Shown here in pieces: positions 1-7,673 of a DNA stretch of 35,154 nucleotides. The stretch is from contig JAFZDY010000040.1 in NCBI GenBank assembly GCA_017560945.1, positions 1-35,154 of the forward strand, in the 5' to 3' direction. Positions within the stretch are counted from its first letter, which is position 1. Every line of letters begins with the position of its first letter. The position numbers were made by a program, and so were the translations under genes. The stretch is from Bacteroidaceae bacterium. Lineage in GTDB: Bacteria > Bacteroidota > Bacteroidia > Bacteroidales > Bacteroidaceae. Below the pieces are notes generated by a model. It was not told the DNA's origin and searched no databases. It worked only from the letters and a program-made list of their open reading frames with translations.

Positions 1-1
1 C

Positions 2-478
2 CGTCAGGAAGGAAGTGGATATATTCCGACCATCGTCATCTATTCGTGCATGGAAGAGTGCGAGAAAATGCTGAAATCGGAAAACAATCTGAAAAAGCTC
101 CTCTCCATCACCACCACCATTTGCATCCTCATCGCCCTCTTCGGTGTGTGGTCGATGATTATGCTCACCTGTGAACAGAGAAGAAAGGAGATTGCCGTAC
201 GCAAGGTATTCGGTGCTACTACGAAAGACATCCTCGATATGTTCTTCCTCGAATACATGGCGCTGCAAGGAGCGGCGGCTCTCGTAGCCTTCCCCATCGG
301 CTATGCCTGCATGAAACCATGGCTGGAGCAATACGTGGTGCAGACCTCCATCCCGTGGTGGATATACGTCGGCATCTTCATGGCCGTAGCCCTGCTTGTG
401 GCCCTCTGCGTCGGTTGGCGCGTGTGGAAAACGGCCAAGGCCAAACCCGCAGATGAGATTGCCAAGGGAAGAGGGTAA
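2..478 (+). CDS. FtsX/MacB-type ABC transporter permease, C-terminal part (5' end outside window)
   Basis: The reading frame is open from base 2 to the stop at 476-478, so this is the last ~158 codons of a longer gene; the internal ATG at 50 is not the start. It matches the C-terminal parts of the next two genes residue by residue: an end of the periplasmic domain (IPTIVIYSCMEECEKML), a first membrane helix (LLSITTTICILIALFGVWSM), the FtsX cytoplasmic coupling segment (CEQRRKEIAVRKVFGATTKD), two further helices, and the tail KPADEIAKGRG. Such permeases act in the inner membrane with a separate ATPase, either exporting substrates or transmitting mechanical work to the periplasm. No ATPase gene is in view, so it may lie upstream. 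Substrate unknown. The tail and the junction to the next gene are nearly identical in DNA to the following copy. Confidence 0.9.
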   Translation, partial: RQEGSGYIPTIVIYSCMEECEKMLKSENNLKKLLSITTTICILIALFGVWSMIMLTCEQRRKEIAVRKVFGATTKDILDMFFLEYMALQGAAALVAFPIGYACMKPWLEQYVVQTSIPWWIYVGIFMAVALLVALCVGWRVWKTAKAKPADEIAKGRG

Positions 479-552
479 GAAATGGAAATAGTTAAGTCAC
501 CAAATTGTAAACAACCAAATAGTAAATTATGCTCATACATTATCTAAGTCTC
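464..552 (+). repeat. Junction repeat copy 1 between tandem permease genes
   Basis: This 89-bp stretch covers the last codons of the upstream permease, the whole 50-bp intergenic gap and the first codons of the next permease. It is identical base for base to 2875-2963. The identity ends at single mismatches (463 versus 2874; 553 versus 2964) but high similarity continues on both sides. An identical non-coding gap points to recent duplication or gene conversion, not to protein-level selection alone. Confidence 0.9.
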
Positions 553-2889
553 GCATGGGACCAGTTGAAGAAGTACCGCCTACAATCGATGGTCAGTATC
601 GTAAGTCTTGCCATTGGCTTTGCTTGTTTTGCCCTGGCGGCCATGTGGATAAAGTACGAAACCACATACGACGCATTTCACAAGGATGCGGATGATATCT
701 ATTGCCTAATGCGCAAGGACAAAGGTATCTCAGGAGGATACTCTTCATGGAGTTCTACTATACCAGTAAGTGATTCTATTATTGCCCGTTGTCCAGAAAT
801 TGATAAGTATATGGTCTTTTTTTGGTCCAGTAACTTTCGACGTGCGACATCAATGGAGAACGATTCAATTTACCTTGAGAATACGACTACATTGTATTGC
901 GATAGTTCTTTTTTTGATTTCTTCCCAGTAAGATTCTTGATTGGAAACAAAGACTTTTTGTTAGAAGATAATAAAATTGCTATTACTCAAGAAGCAGCTC
1001 GGAAATTATGGAAAAATGAGAACCCCATTGGTAAACGACTAACGATTGGAGCATATAATAATAATGAATTTATAGTAGCAGCAGTAGTAGAAGGGTGGGG
1101 CGAGCACACCAATATACCATTCTCTTTTATCCAGAATTTAAGTCCGCATGACAATTCTGGTCCTTTTAGCTATCGTAATTACGCTCTTCGTTTACATCCC
1201 AATGTAGATATAGAGAAACTGAACGAGAAATTGGCAGCTTTGCCAATGTTTAATCTTCCTCGTCATAATCCGATGGAAATGGATTGTGTATGGTCGGTAC
1301 TTCCATTGACCAAGTTGCATCAGGTGAATGCTAAACGAAACAAATCTTTTCAATTAAATCATATTTATCTATTTTCTATTGCGGGTGGATTATTAATCTT
1401 GTGTGGTCTTCTGAACTATCTTACTATGTTTATCAACCGTCTTTTCATCCGCAAACGAGAGATTGCCCTACGCAGGGTGTTTGGCGCATCAAGCGGACAT
1501 CTGATGACTCAGTTCCTCGTCGAATATGGTTTGGTACTCGTCATCGCCATGTTATTAGGGTTCTTCATATTGAATGCCTCCTTAGATTGGTTCTGCACCT
1601 TGTCCAAGTTGCCTTACGAACTCGGATATATCTATGGCGAGTGCTTCATCTATATGCTTGTGGTTATAGCCGTCTCGTTTCTTGTCTCCATACCGTTCAT
1701 CACATATTTCCGCAGACAATCGTTACAAATAGCCATTACTGGAGTAGGCGGACTTGCTCATTACAATATATTCCGCCGCATCAGTACCTGCTTCCAGATA
1801 GGTATTGCCTTCTTCTGTATATTTTGTACGGTGGTATTGCAAAAGCAGTTGAATGAACTTCGCCATGGTGATATTGGTTTTGACCACGAGCGCACTGTAG
1901 AAATTACCATTTTCCATGAAGAGGGATTTGATGATGAAAAGGAATCTTTTCTTCATTATCTCCGTCAACAACCCGAATTAGAGAGTCTCTTCAACGGATA
2001 TCCGCTTTATCCGCGTGGTCCAATCACAAGTTATATTGTCAAAAAAAGTGGAGAGATAGATTTGAATGTACAAACAGCCAGTATCACGGCTTACTATGAT
2101 TGGGATGGTGAACTAAGCCGTTTCCATAACCTTCGCTTGATAGAAGGTCGATTGTTACAACCGGGTGAGGATCCTTCTAATGTAGTTATCAATGAATCTA
2201 CCGCTAAACTGTATGATTGGGATTCTCCCATTGGTAAGCGTATTCTTAATGGATTAACCGTAGTGGGAGTGGTAAAAGACTTTAAGAATAATGGTCCTAC
2301 CATGCCTGCACAACCCTCCATATTGGTTCAAAAAAGAGAGGAAGACCCCTCCCATTATGTACTGAAGTACTCCGCTGGCAAATGGAGTGACCATCAGAAA
2401 AAATACGAGGAACACATTAAGAGTACTGGTAACAATTTGTATATTTCGTTTCTTCCCATAGAAGACAAGTTCAATGCCAACCTTGTTAGTGAAGACAACC
2501 TTCAAACTCTACTCTCCATCACCACAGGTGTCTGCATCCTCATCGCCCTCTTCGGTGTATGGTCGATGATAATGCTCACGTGTGAGCAACGTCGCAAGGA
2601 GATTGCCATCCGTAAGGTGTATGGTGCGACTACGAAGGACATCCTCGACATGTTCATCATCGAATACATGACCTTGCAAGGTATAGCGGCCATAGTAGCC
2701 TTCCCCATCGGCTACGCTTGCATGAAGACATGGCTGGAGCAATACGTGGTACAAACGGAAATCTCGTGGTGGATATACGTGGGCATCTTCCTCGTCGTTG
2801 CCCTGCTCGTAGCCCTTTGCGTCGGTTGGCGTGTATGGAAAACAGCCAAGGCCAAACCCGCAGATGAGATTGCGAAGGGAAGAGGGTAA
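529..2889 (+). CDS. FtsX/MacB-type ABC transporter permease (tandem copy 2)
   Basis: A 786-residue inner-membrane permease with duplicated MacB-periplasmic-core plus FtsX layout. The N-terminal helix (about residues 20-41, VSIVSLAIGFACFALAAMWI) is followed by a periplasmic domain to about 280, a three-helix FtsX block (about 283-400) with coupling segment IRKREIALRRVFGAS, then a second helix near 425, a second periplasmic domain, and a C-terminal FtsX block (about 665-785) with CEQRRKEIAIRKVYGAT. The start is the ATG at 529, 50 bp after the previous stop; the downstream copy starts in the same context. Codons for the first periplasmic domain (roughly 700-1370) look more AT-rich than the two ends, which match the neighbours. 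Probably co-transcribed with the flanking copies. Two-domain permeases of this size are common in Bacteroidota; the substrate cannot be told from sequence. Confidence 0.92.
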   Translation: MLIHYLSLAWDQLKKYRLQSMVSIVSLAIGFACFALAAMWIKYETTYDAFHKDADDIYCLMRKDKGISGGYSSWSSTIPVSDSIIARCPEIDKYMVFFWSSNFRRATSMENDSIYLENTTTLYCDSSFFDFFPVRFLIGNKDFLLEDNKIAITQEAARKLWKNENPIGKRLTIGAYNNNEFIVAAVVEGWGEHTNIPFSFIQNLSPHDNSGPFSYRNYALRLHPNVDIEKLNEKLAALPMFNLPRHNPMEMDCVWSVLPLTKLHQVNAKRNKSFQLNHIYLFSIAGGLLILCGLLNYLTMFINRLFIRKREIALRRVFGASSGHLMTQFLVEYGLVLVIAMLLGFFILNASLDWFCTLSKLPYELGYIYGECFIYMLVVIAVSFLVSIPFITYFRRQSLQIAITGVGGLAHYNIFRRISTCFQIGIAFFCIFCTVVLQKQLNELRHGDIGFDHERTVEITIFHEEGFDDEKESFLHYLRQQPELESLFNGYPLYPRGPITSYIVKKSGEIDLNVQTASITAYYDWDGELSRFHNLRLIEGRLLQPGEDPSNVVINESTAKLYDWDSPIGKRILNGLTVVGVVKDFKNNGPTMPAQPSILVQKREEDPSHYVLKYSAGKWSDHQKKYEEHIKSTGNNLYISFLPIEDKFNANLVSEDNLQTLLSITTGVCILIALFGVWSMIMLTCEQRRKEIAIRKVYGATTKDILDMFIIEYMTLQGIAAIVAFPIGYACMKTWLEQYVVQTEISWWIYVGIFLVVALLVALCVGWRVWKTAKAKPADEIAKGRG

Positions 2890-2963
2890 GAAATGGAAAT
2901 AGTTAAGTCACCAAATTGTAAACAACCAAATAGTAAATTATGCTCATACATTATCTAAGTCTC
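2875..2963 (+). repeat. Junction repeat copy 2 between tandem permease genes
   Basis: Identical over 89 bp to 464-552, at an offset of 2411 bp. It includes the stop codon of the second permease, the complete intergenic gap and the start of the third permease. Confidence 0.9.
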
Positions 2964-5339
2964 TCATGGGACCAGTTGAAGAAGTACCGCTTGCAATCAG
3001 CGGTTAGTATCGTAAGTTTGGCCATCGGCTTTGCCTGTTTCGCACTGGCCAGCATGTGGATAAAGTATGAGACAACGTATGATGCGTTTCATAAGGATGC
3101 GGACAGAATGTATTTCCTTACAGAAGACAGGAGCATGTTGGGAAACCAAAGTGAAGTGGAAAATCGTATAAACAAGGCTTTTTGCGACACCCTCTTCAAA
3201 CATTGTCCCGAGATTGTAGAGATGACCAAGTTTGAATATCGGAATCTGTTTGATGCAAATGATGCATCTTGTTATGGCATACTCTGCGACAGCAGTTTCC
3301 TTGATTTCTTCCAAATAAAGTTTCTAGCAGGCGACCGTGGATTTCTGAAACGTGAAGGCGAAGTGGCCATCACCCGCGAAAGAGCCGAGGAACTATGGCC
3401 CTATGAAAGCCCTTTGGGAAAGGAAATCATATATGCGTATGAGAAGCGGAGAGTTATCACTGCCGTTGTAGAAGGTTGGGGTGAACATACCAATACACCT
3501 TTTGACTTTATCAGTGGAAACATGAATCCGGATGATTTTTCTGTTTGCCACTGTGCTGTCCGTCTCTCGCCTCACGCCGATGTGCGGCATATCAACCAAC
3601 GCATTGATACACTTAAAATAATATCCAGTATTCGGGATAAATATGGAGAACTGATCCACAGGCGTCCTATGGGTAGTTTTGAATTGATTCCTGCCACGAA
3701 ACTCAGACACAGGCTTTCAGTTGAAGACACCCGGATGGAAGTTCAAATTCACCACATCTATCTGTTTGCTCTTGCAGGAGGATTGCTTATCCTATGCGGA
3801 TTGCTCAACTACCTGACCATGTTTGTCAACCGTCTCTTCATCCGTCAGCGCGAAATAGCCCTGCGCACGGTGTTCGGTGCCACGGGTTGGGATTTGATGG
3901 CACAATTCCTTGTTGAATATGGATTGGTGTTACTTATAGCCACAGGTATGGGCATGTACTTAATGAGAGTTTTTTTGGATAAATTCCGTTTATTGGCTCA
4001 ATTACCAAAGGGGACGGATTATTTCTATCGTGAGGGGTTCTTTTATCTGCTGCTCGTAGTGTTCGTTTCATTGCTTATCTCCTTGCCTTTCATTCGTTTC
4101 TTTCGCCGACAGGCTTTGCAGAACTCCATACAACCTCAGGTGGGATTGTTCAGCTACAGCAACTTCCGTAAACTGAGCGTCTGTCTGCAGATAGGCATCA
4201 GCATTTTCTTCATCTTCTGTACCATCGTGATGATGAAGCAGATTGACACCTTGCGCCACTCCGACATCGGCTTCTCAAGACACAACATGGGAATTGTCCT
4301 CATCTCTATGCTTGACGAAAATGGTAGCATGTTTATGCTCCAACGCGATGCTCAGAAGCAGAATGAAAAGGTGGAAGTGACCTATAATTACCTGAACCAA
4401 TTGCCGGACGTTCTGGAAGTGACGCGGAACACACCGATTTTCCCGATAAAGAATCACCGTACGTATCTACTTCAAAAATATGACTCTAATGGCACTCCTG
4501 TACATCCCGACATGGTGGATGACGAATGTCATTTCCAAACGATAACACATGCCGATAACACCTTGTCTGATTTCTACAACCTGCAATTATTGAAAGGAAG
4601 GTTCTTTGAAGAAGGCGATGACCAATGGTGTATCCTTATCAATGAAGCGGCAGCCCGCCAGTTCCATTGGCCTAACCCTGTAGGCAGACAGATTCTTTTA
4701 CCTCTTGGTGGGAATCCTGCTTACACCATTGTCGGGGTTGTCAAGGACTTCTTGAATTATGGAACTACCACGCCTGCCAAGCCTTACATTATATGCCACA
4801 TACTGAATTACGGGAGCAATTACTGCGTATTCAAGTATCGTCCGGGCACATGGAATGCTTGCAAAGAGAAGTTGGAAGAATATGCCAAGCAGATAAACGT
4901 GCATTATGATTTCTTTAATGTGGAAGAAGAATACGAAAAGCTGTTGAAATCAGAGAAGAATCTGCAAATCCTACTTTTCATTACAGCGGGTGTCTGCATC
5001 CTCATCGCCCTCTTCGGTGTGTGGTCGATGATTATGCTCACCTGTGAACAGAGAAGGAAGGAGATTGCCATCCGAAAGGTATATGGTGCGACTACGAAGG
5101 ACATCCTCGATATGTTCATCATCGAATACATGACTTTGCAAGGTATAGCAGCCATAGTGGCCTTCCCCATCGGCTACGCTTGCATGAAGCCATGGCTGGA
5201 GCAATACGTGGTGCAGACCTCCATCCCGTGGTGGATTTACGTCGGCATCTTCATGGCCGTAGCCATGCTTGTAGCCCTCTGCGTCGGTTGGCGTGTATGG
5301 AAAACAGCCAAGGCCAAACCCGCAGATGAGATAGAGTGA
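2940..5339 (+). CDS. FtsX/MacB-type ABC transporter permease (tandem copy 3)
   Basis: A 799-residue paralogue of the preceding gene with the same two-domain layout: N-terminal helix, periplasmic domain (about residues 42-280), FtsX block with IRQREIALRTVFGATG, second periplasmic domain, and C-terminal FtsX block with CEQRRKEIAIRKVYGATTKD. The first ~50 residues and last ~120 residues are almost the same as in copy 2, while the periplasmic domains align only loosely. The C-terminus is shorter than in the other copies: it ends KPADEIE, lacking the AKGRG tail. This appears to be the last gene of the permease cluster, since the following 530 bases have no coding region and the next gene is on the other strand. 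Role inferred from family: ATP-driven transport or mechanotransmission across the envelope; substrate unknown. Confidence 0.92.
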   Translation: MLIHYLSLSWDQLKKYRLQSAVSIVSLAIGFACFALASMWIKYETTYDAFHKDADRMYFLTEDRSMLGNQSEVENRINKAFCDTLFKHCPEIVEMTKFEYRNLFDANDASCYGILCDSSFLDFFQIKFLAGDRGFLKREGEVAITRERAEELWPYESPLGKEIIYAYEKRRVITAVVEGWGEHTNTPFDFISGNMNPDDFSVCHCAVRLSPHADVRHINQRIDTLKIISSIRDKYGELIHRRPMGSFELIPATKLRHRLSVEDTRMEVQIHHIYLFALAGGLLILCGLLNYLTMFVNRLFIRQREIALRTVFGATGWDLMAQFLVEYGLVLLIATGMGMYLMRVFLDKFRLLAQLPKGTDYFYREGFFYLLLVVFVSLLISLPFIRFFRRQALQNSIQPQVGLFSYSNFRKLSVCLQIGISIFFIFCTIVMMKQIDTLRHSDIGFSRHNMGIVLISMLDENGSMFMLQRDAQKQNEKVEVTYNYLNQLPDVLEVTRNTPIFPIKNHRTYLLQKYDSNGTPVHPDMVDDECHFQTITHADNTLSDFYNLQLLKGRFFEEGDDQWCILINEAAARQFHWPNPVGRQILLPLGGNPAYTIVGVVKDFLNYGTTTPAKPYIICHILNYGSNYCVFKYRPGTWNACKEKLEEYAKQINVHYDFFNVEEEYEKLLKSEKNLQILLFITAGVCILIALFGVWSMIMLTCEQRRKEIAIRKVYGATTKDILDMFIIEYMTLQGIAAIVAFPIGYACMKPWLEQYVVQTSIPWWIYVGIFMAVAMLVALCVGWRVWKTAKAKPADEIE

Positions 5340-5477
5340 AGAATGAGTTCTCAAGGGCGATGAGTAGTGAGTTATGAGCAGTGAGAGAAGAACTGTTCTG
5401 AAGAACTTTTACTTGCGCAGCTTGATGAACGAAAGCGAACTAATTTTAAATTATGAGTCATCAGAATACTATCAATA

Positions 5478-5605
5478 AGTACTGCAATCACACTTAAGGG
5501 ATACTACAGTACTTCTTATGTGGTACTGTAGTACCATAAGGAGAGTACTCGAGTACCATAAGGCTGGTACTGGAGTACTCCTTAAACGAAATTTTTAGGA
5601 GTACT
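5478..5605 (+). repeat. Array of GTACTnnAGTAC dyads with 22-bp period (copy 1)
   Basis: Five 14-bp dyad units start at 5478, 5500, 5522, 5544 and 5566, exactly 22 bp apart. The units are AGTACTGCAATCAC, GATACTACAGTACT, GGTACTGTAGTACC, AGTACTCGAGTACC and GGTACTGGAGTACT. The arms (GTACT/AGTAC) are conserved while the two central bases change in every unit (GC, AC, GT, CG, GG). The 8-bp gaps carry a degenerate CTTATG/CATAAG motif. The first unit has a decayed right arm. The array closes with AGTACTCCT (5574-5582) and its reverse complement AGGAGTACT (5597-5605). A related array lies inverted at 30927-31076. Not a CRISPR: the gaps are too short and the repeats are imperfect. Function unknown; possibilities are a protein-binding array or a REP-like element. 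Confidence 0.88.
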
Positions 5606-5793
5606 AATTTTTGCTGATTATCAGTAAGTTTCGCTTAATTTAAAGATTTTGATAAAATACCATTTGACAATTGGGGTTGACTACATTCAACCCTAATTGA
5701 TAACATAGGTTGACTGAGTGAAATGTTATTCACGGATAATGTTTACCCGTCGATACTTTTTTGAGTTTTAGTTTAGTTATGTGCAGAATGCAC
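5606..5793 (+). other. Conserved tail of the array element, possible small RNA (copy 1)
   Basis: Non-coding stretch between the dyad array and the terminator at 5794. It shares ordered motifs with the inverted segment beside the second array: GTTGACTAC (5676-5684), ATTGATA (5696-5702), five bases, GGTTGACTGAGT (5708-5719), TTTACCC (5742-5748) and GCAGAAT (5783-5789). ATTGATA lies exactly 90 bases from the array end in both copies. GGGTTGA and TCAACCC can pair around a 6-base loop at 5674-5693. A plus-strand transcript ending at the downstream hairpin would fit a small RNA, but I see no convincing promoter. Confidence 0.45.
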
Positions 5794-5836
5794 AAGAGTC
5801 AGGAACCACCGTGAGGTGCTTCCTGACTCTTTTCTT
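5794..5836 (+). terminator. Strong intrinsic terminator with GTGA tetraloop
   Basis: AAGAGTCAGGAA pairs perfectly with TTCCTGACTCTT (12 bp). After one C/C mismatch CACC pairs with GGTG around a GTGA (GNRA-type) loop, and TTTTCTTTCTC follows on the plus strand. The minus-strand side has no T-run, so it works for plus-strand transcripts. The nearest plus-strand gene ends about 450 bases upstream, so it more probably closes a non-coding transcript from the array element. Confidence 0.85.
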
Positions 5837-5872
5837 TCTCTTATATACAGGTCTTATATACCCAAAATCACA

Positions 5873-6202
5873 TTATGCCTCGCCCTTGAAGTCTGAGAGG
5901 TTGGGGACATAGGTCTTGTTGTTCTGCACCTGCTCGGGCATACGGATGGTACCCCAGTTAGCCTCGTACTTCTTCACATTGTCCTGAAGGGCAAAGAGGA
6001 GACGCTTGGCGTGTTCGGGAGTGAGGACAATGCGTGACTGTACATTGGCCTTGGGAAGTCCGGGCATCACACGTACAAAGTCAAGGATGAACTCTGAAGT
6101 AGAGTGGCTGATGATGGCAAGGTTGGCATAGGTGCCCTGTGCCACCTCTTCCTTCAACTCGATTTGTAACTGTCCGTTCTGGTTGGGAGTATTCTTTTCC
6201 AT
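5873..6202 (-). CDS. DUF3467 family protein
   Basis: A 109-residue soluble protein with the pattern of the DUF3467 family, small proteins widespread in Bacteroidota and without an assigned role. Recognisable segments are TYANLAIISHSTSEFILDF near residues 24-42, the central PGLPKANVQSRIVLTPEHAKRL, and a helix (LLFALQDNVKKYEANWG). No signal peptide or membrane helix is visible. The start ATG at 6200-6202 gives a polar N-terminus (MEKNTPNQNGQLQIEL). It sits 79 bases downstream of the DUF418 gene on the same strand. Family assignment is by recall of the motif pattern; function is unknown. Confidence 0.82.
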   Translation of the reverse strand: MEKNTPNQNGQLQIELKEEVAQGTYANLAIISHSTSEFILDFVRVMPGLPKANVQSRIVLTPEHAKRLLFALQDNVKKYEANWGTIRMPEQVQNNKTYVPNLSDFKGEA

Positions 6203-6281
6203 AATTCGTTTACTTAATTTATTCGGTTAATACAATATTGAGTGCGAAGATAAGCGATTATTCCGTTTCTCCGCTCATACT

Positions 6282-7460
6282 TTAATCTTTTTTATATATC
6301 CACGTCAACTTGTGCCAAAGGGCTTCGAGGGGACCTTGCTTGTGGCGGGAGAGCCACCACTTACAGAAGGCAAGCTGCACCAGGAACATGGGGATTCCCA
6401 ACAACAAGCTGACCGTATAGCCCAAGTGGGGAGCAAGGTAAAGGCCGAAGGGGAAATACACCAACATACCAATGAGTGACTGGGTGACATAGTTGGTAAG
6501 GCTCATGCGGCCATAGGAACGCAAGGCGGCTACACGACAACGGAAGCCCTCGCTCTGGTAGAGCAGGATGAAGGAAGAGACCCATACGAAGGTGAAGGCC
6601 AACTTCTGCCACATATCAATGGCTGCTCCGACGGTCTGCTGTACATCCGAGGTGGCACCCTGCATCACCAACACCTTCAGGCAATAGAGGGGAGAGAAGA
6701 GGATGGCACATGTGACAAGTACGCGTATCCACAGGCGGGTATTGCGCTCGCTACTTACAAACAATTGTCGACGGGCAATGTAGTATCCCAGGATGAATAT
6801 TCCCACCGTCTGCTCCATGCGTCCTCCACCGAGTGCCCACAAAAGGCTGGCCACCTGTCCAGTGGTAGCACTGGCCCAGAGGAACTGAAGGAAGGTTCCG
6901 TTCTGTATGACCTCGCCCAACTCGCCATACATGGCTCCCATACCAAAATCGGTGGGGGCATACGACGGATTTACCAAGGTAAGGAGGTATCGGCCCCATT
7001 CAAACGGCTGGAACAAGAAGAAGATGGCTGCCACCAACAACGCACGGTTGCTCCAATGACGTACCACGAAGAGCGACACACCCATGATGGCATAGAGCAT
7101 CAGCACATCGCCACCTGGGAAGATGGAGGCATTGACTGTGGCAATACCTGCCAACAGGAGCAATCGCCAAAGGAAACGAGGACCAAAATCGCGTCCCTTT
7201 AACCGCTGATTCTCATACTGCACATAGAAGGTAAATCCGAACAACAGGGAAAAGATGGCATACGCCTTTCCTCCAAAGAGATTGAAGGCAAGGTTGAATG
7301 TAACATTGTCCATCGTGGCCAACCACGCCGGTGAATCGGTGGGATAGACTGAGAATATAAAGTGTTCAACATTGTGAAGCAGAAGGATGCACATCACGGC
7401 AAATCCTCGCAATGCATCTACCACCTCGATGCGCGGTGTTTTCTGTACGGTTTGGTTCAT
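6282..7460 (-). CDS. DUF418 family multi-pass membrane protein (YeiB-like)
   Basis: A 392-residue integral membrane protein. The N-terminus carries the DUF418/YeiB-type signature RIEVVDALRGFAVMCILLLHN just before the first helix, a pattern shared with membrane acyltransferase-like families. Around nine to ten hydrophobic segments follow, and the C-terminal DUF418 domain has the typical GRMSLTNYVTQSLIGMLVYF run (about residues 317-336) and ends in a basic tail (WHKLTWIYKKD). Length is normal for the family. The biochemical role is not established; transport or acyl transfer has been suggested for relatives. It is followed on the same strand by the DUF3467 gene. Upstream lies a heptad repeat tract and a 200-base gap to dnaG. 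Confidence 0.85.
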   Translation of the reverse strand: MNQTVQKTPRIEVVDALRGFAVMCILLLHNVEHFIFSVYPTDSPAWLATMDNVTFNLAFNLFGGKAYAIFSLLFGFTFYVQYENQRLKGRDFGPRFLWRLLLLAGIATVNASIFPGGDVLMLYAIMGVSLFVVRHWSNRALLVAAIFFLFQPFEWGRYLLTLVNPSYAPTDFGMGAMYGELGEVIQNGTFLQFLWASATTGQVASLLWALGGGRMEQTVGIFILGYYIARRQLFVSSERNTRLWIRVLVTCAILFSPLYCLKVLVMQGATSDVQQTVGAAIDMWQKLAFTFVWVSSFILLYQSEGFRCRVAALRSYGRMSLTNYVTQSLIGMLVYFPFGLYLAPHLGYTVSLLLGIPMFLVQLAFCKWWLSRHKQGPLEALWHKLTWIYKKD

Positions 7461-7475
7461 GTGGGTTTATTTAAA

Positions 7476-7503
7476 GATTCAAAATTCAAGATTCAAGATT
7501 CAA
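7476..7503. repeat. Short heptad repeat (GATTCAA x4)
   Basis: Four direct 7-bp units: GATTCAA, AATTCAA, GATTCAA, GATTCAA. The tract lies immediately upstream of the DUF418 gene start. A related heptad tract (GTTCAAG) lies at 10958-10992. Confidence 0.85.
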
Positions 7504-7673
7504 AATTATTCGAGCAAAGCTCTCATCAAGCTACGCAAGTCAAAGTTTAAGGGAGGAAAGCATTTTACTCCTTCTCATAGAGGGCGATTGCGAGATGGCA
7601 CAGTAATCAGGGGGGCCTCAGCAACGGAGATTGGCTGGAGTGGGGCTTCCTTGTCACTAATATACTGACTCTC

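Noticed and set aside
50-478. Short complete permease starting at the ATG at 50
   Set aside because: The frame is open to the window edge and upstream residues align with the paralogues, so it is a truncated longer gene.
5478-5605. CRISPR array
   Set aside because: The gaps are only 8 bp, the repeats are imperfect 14-bp dyads with varying centres, and no cas genes are near.
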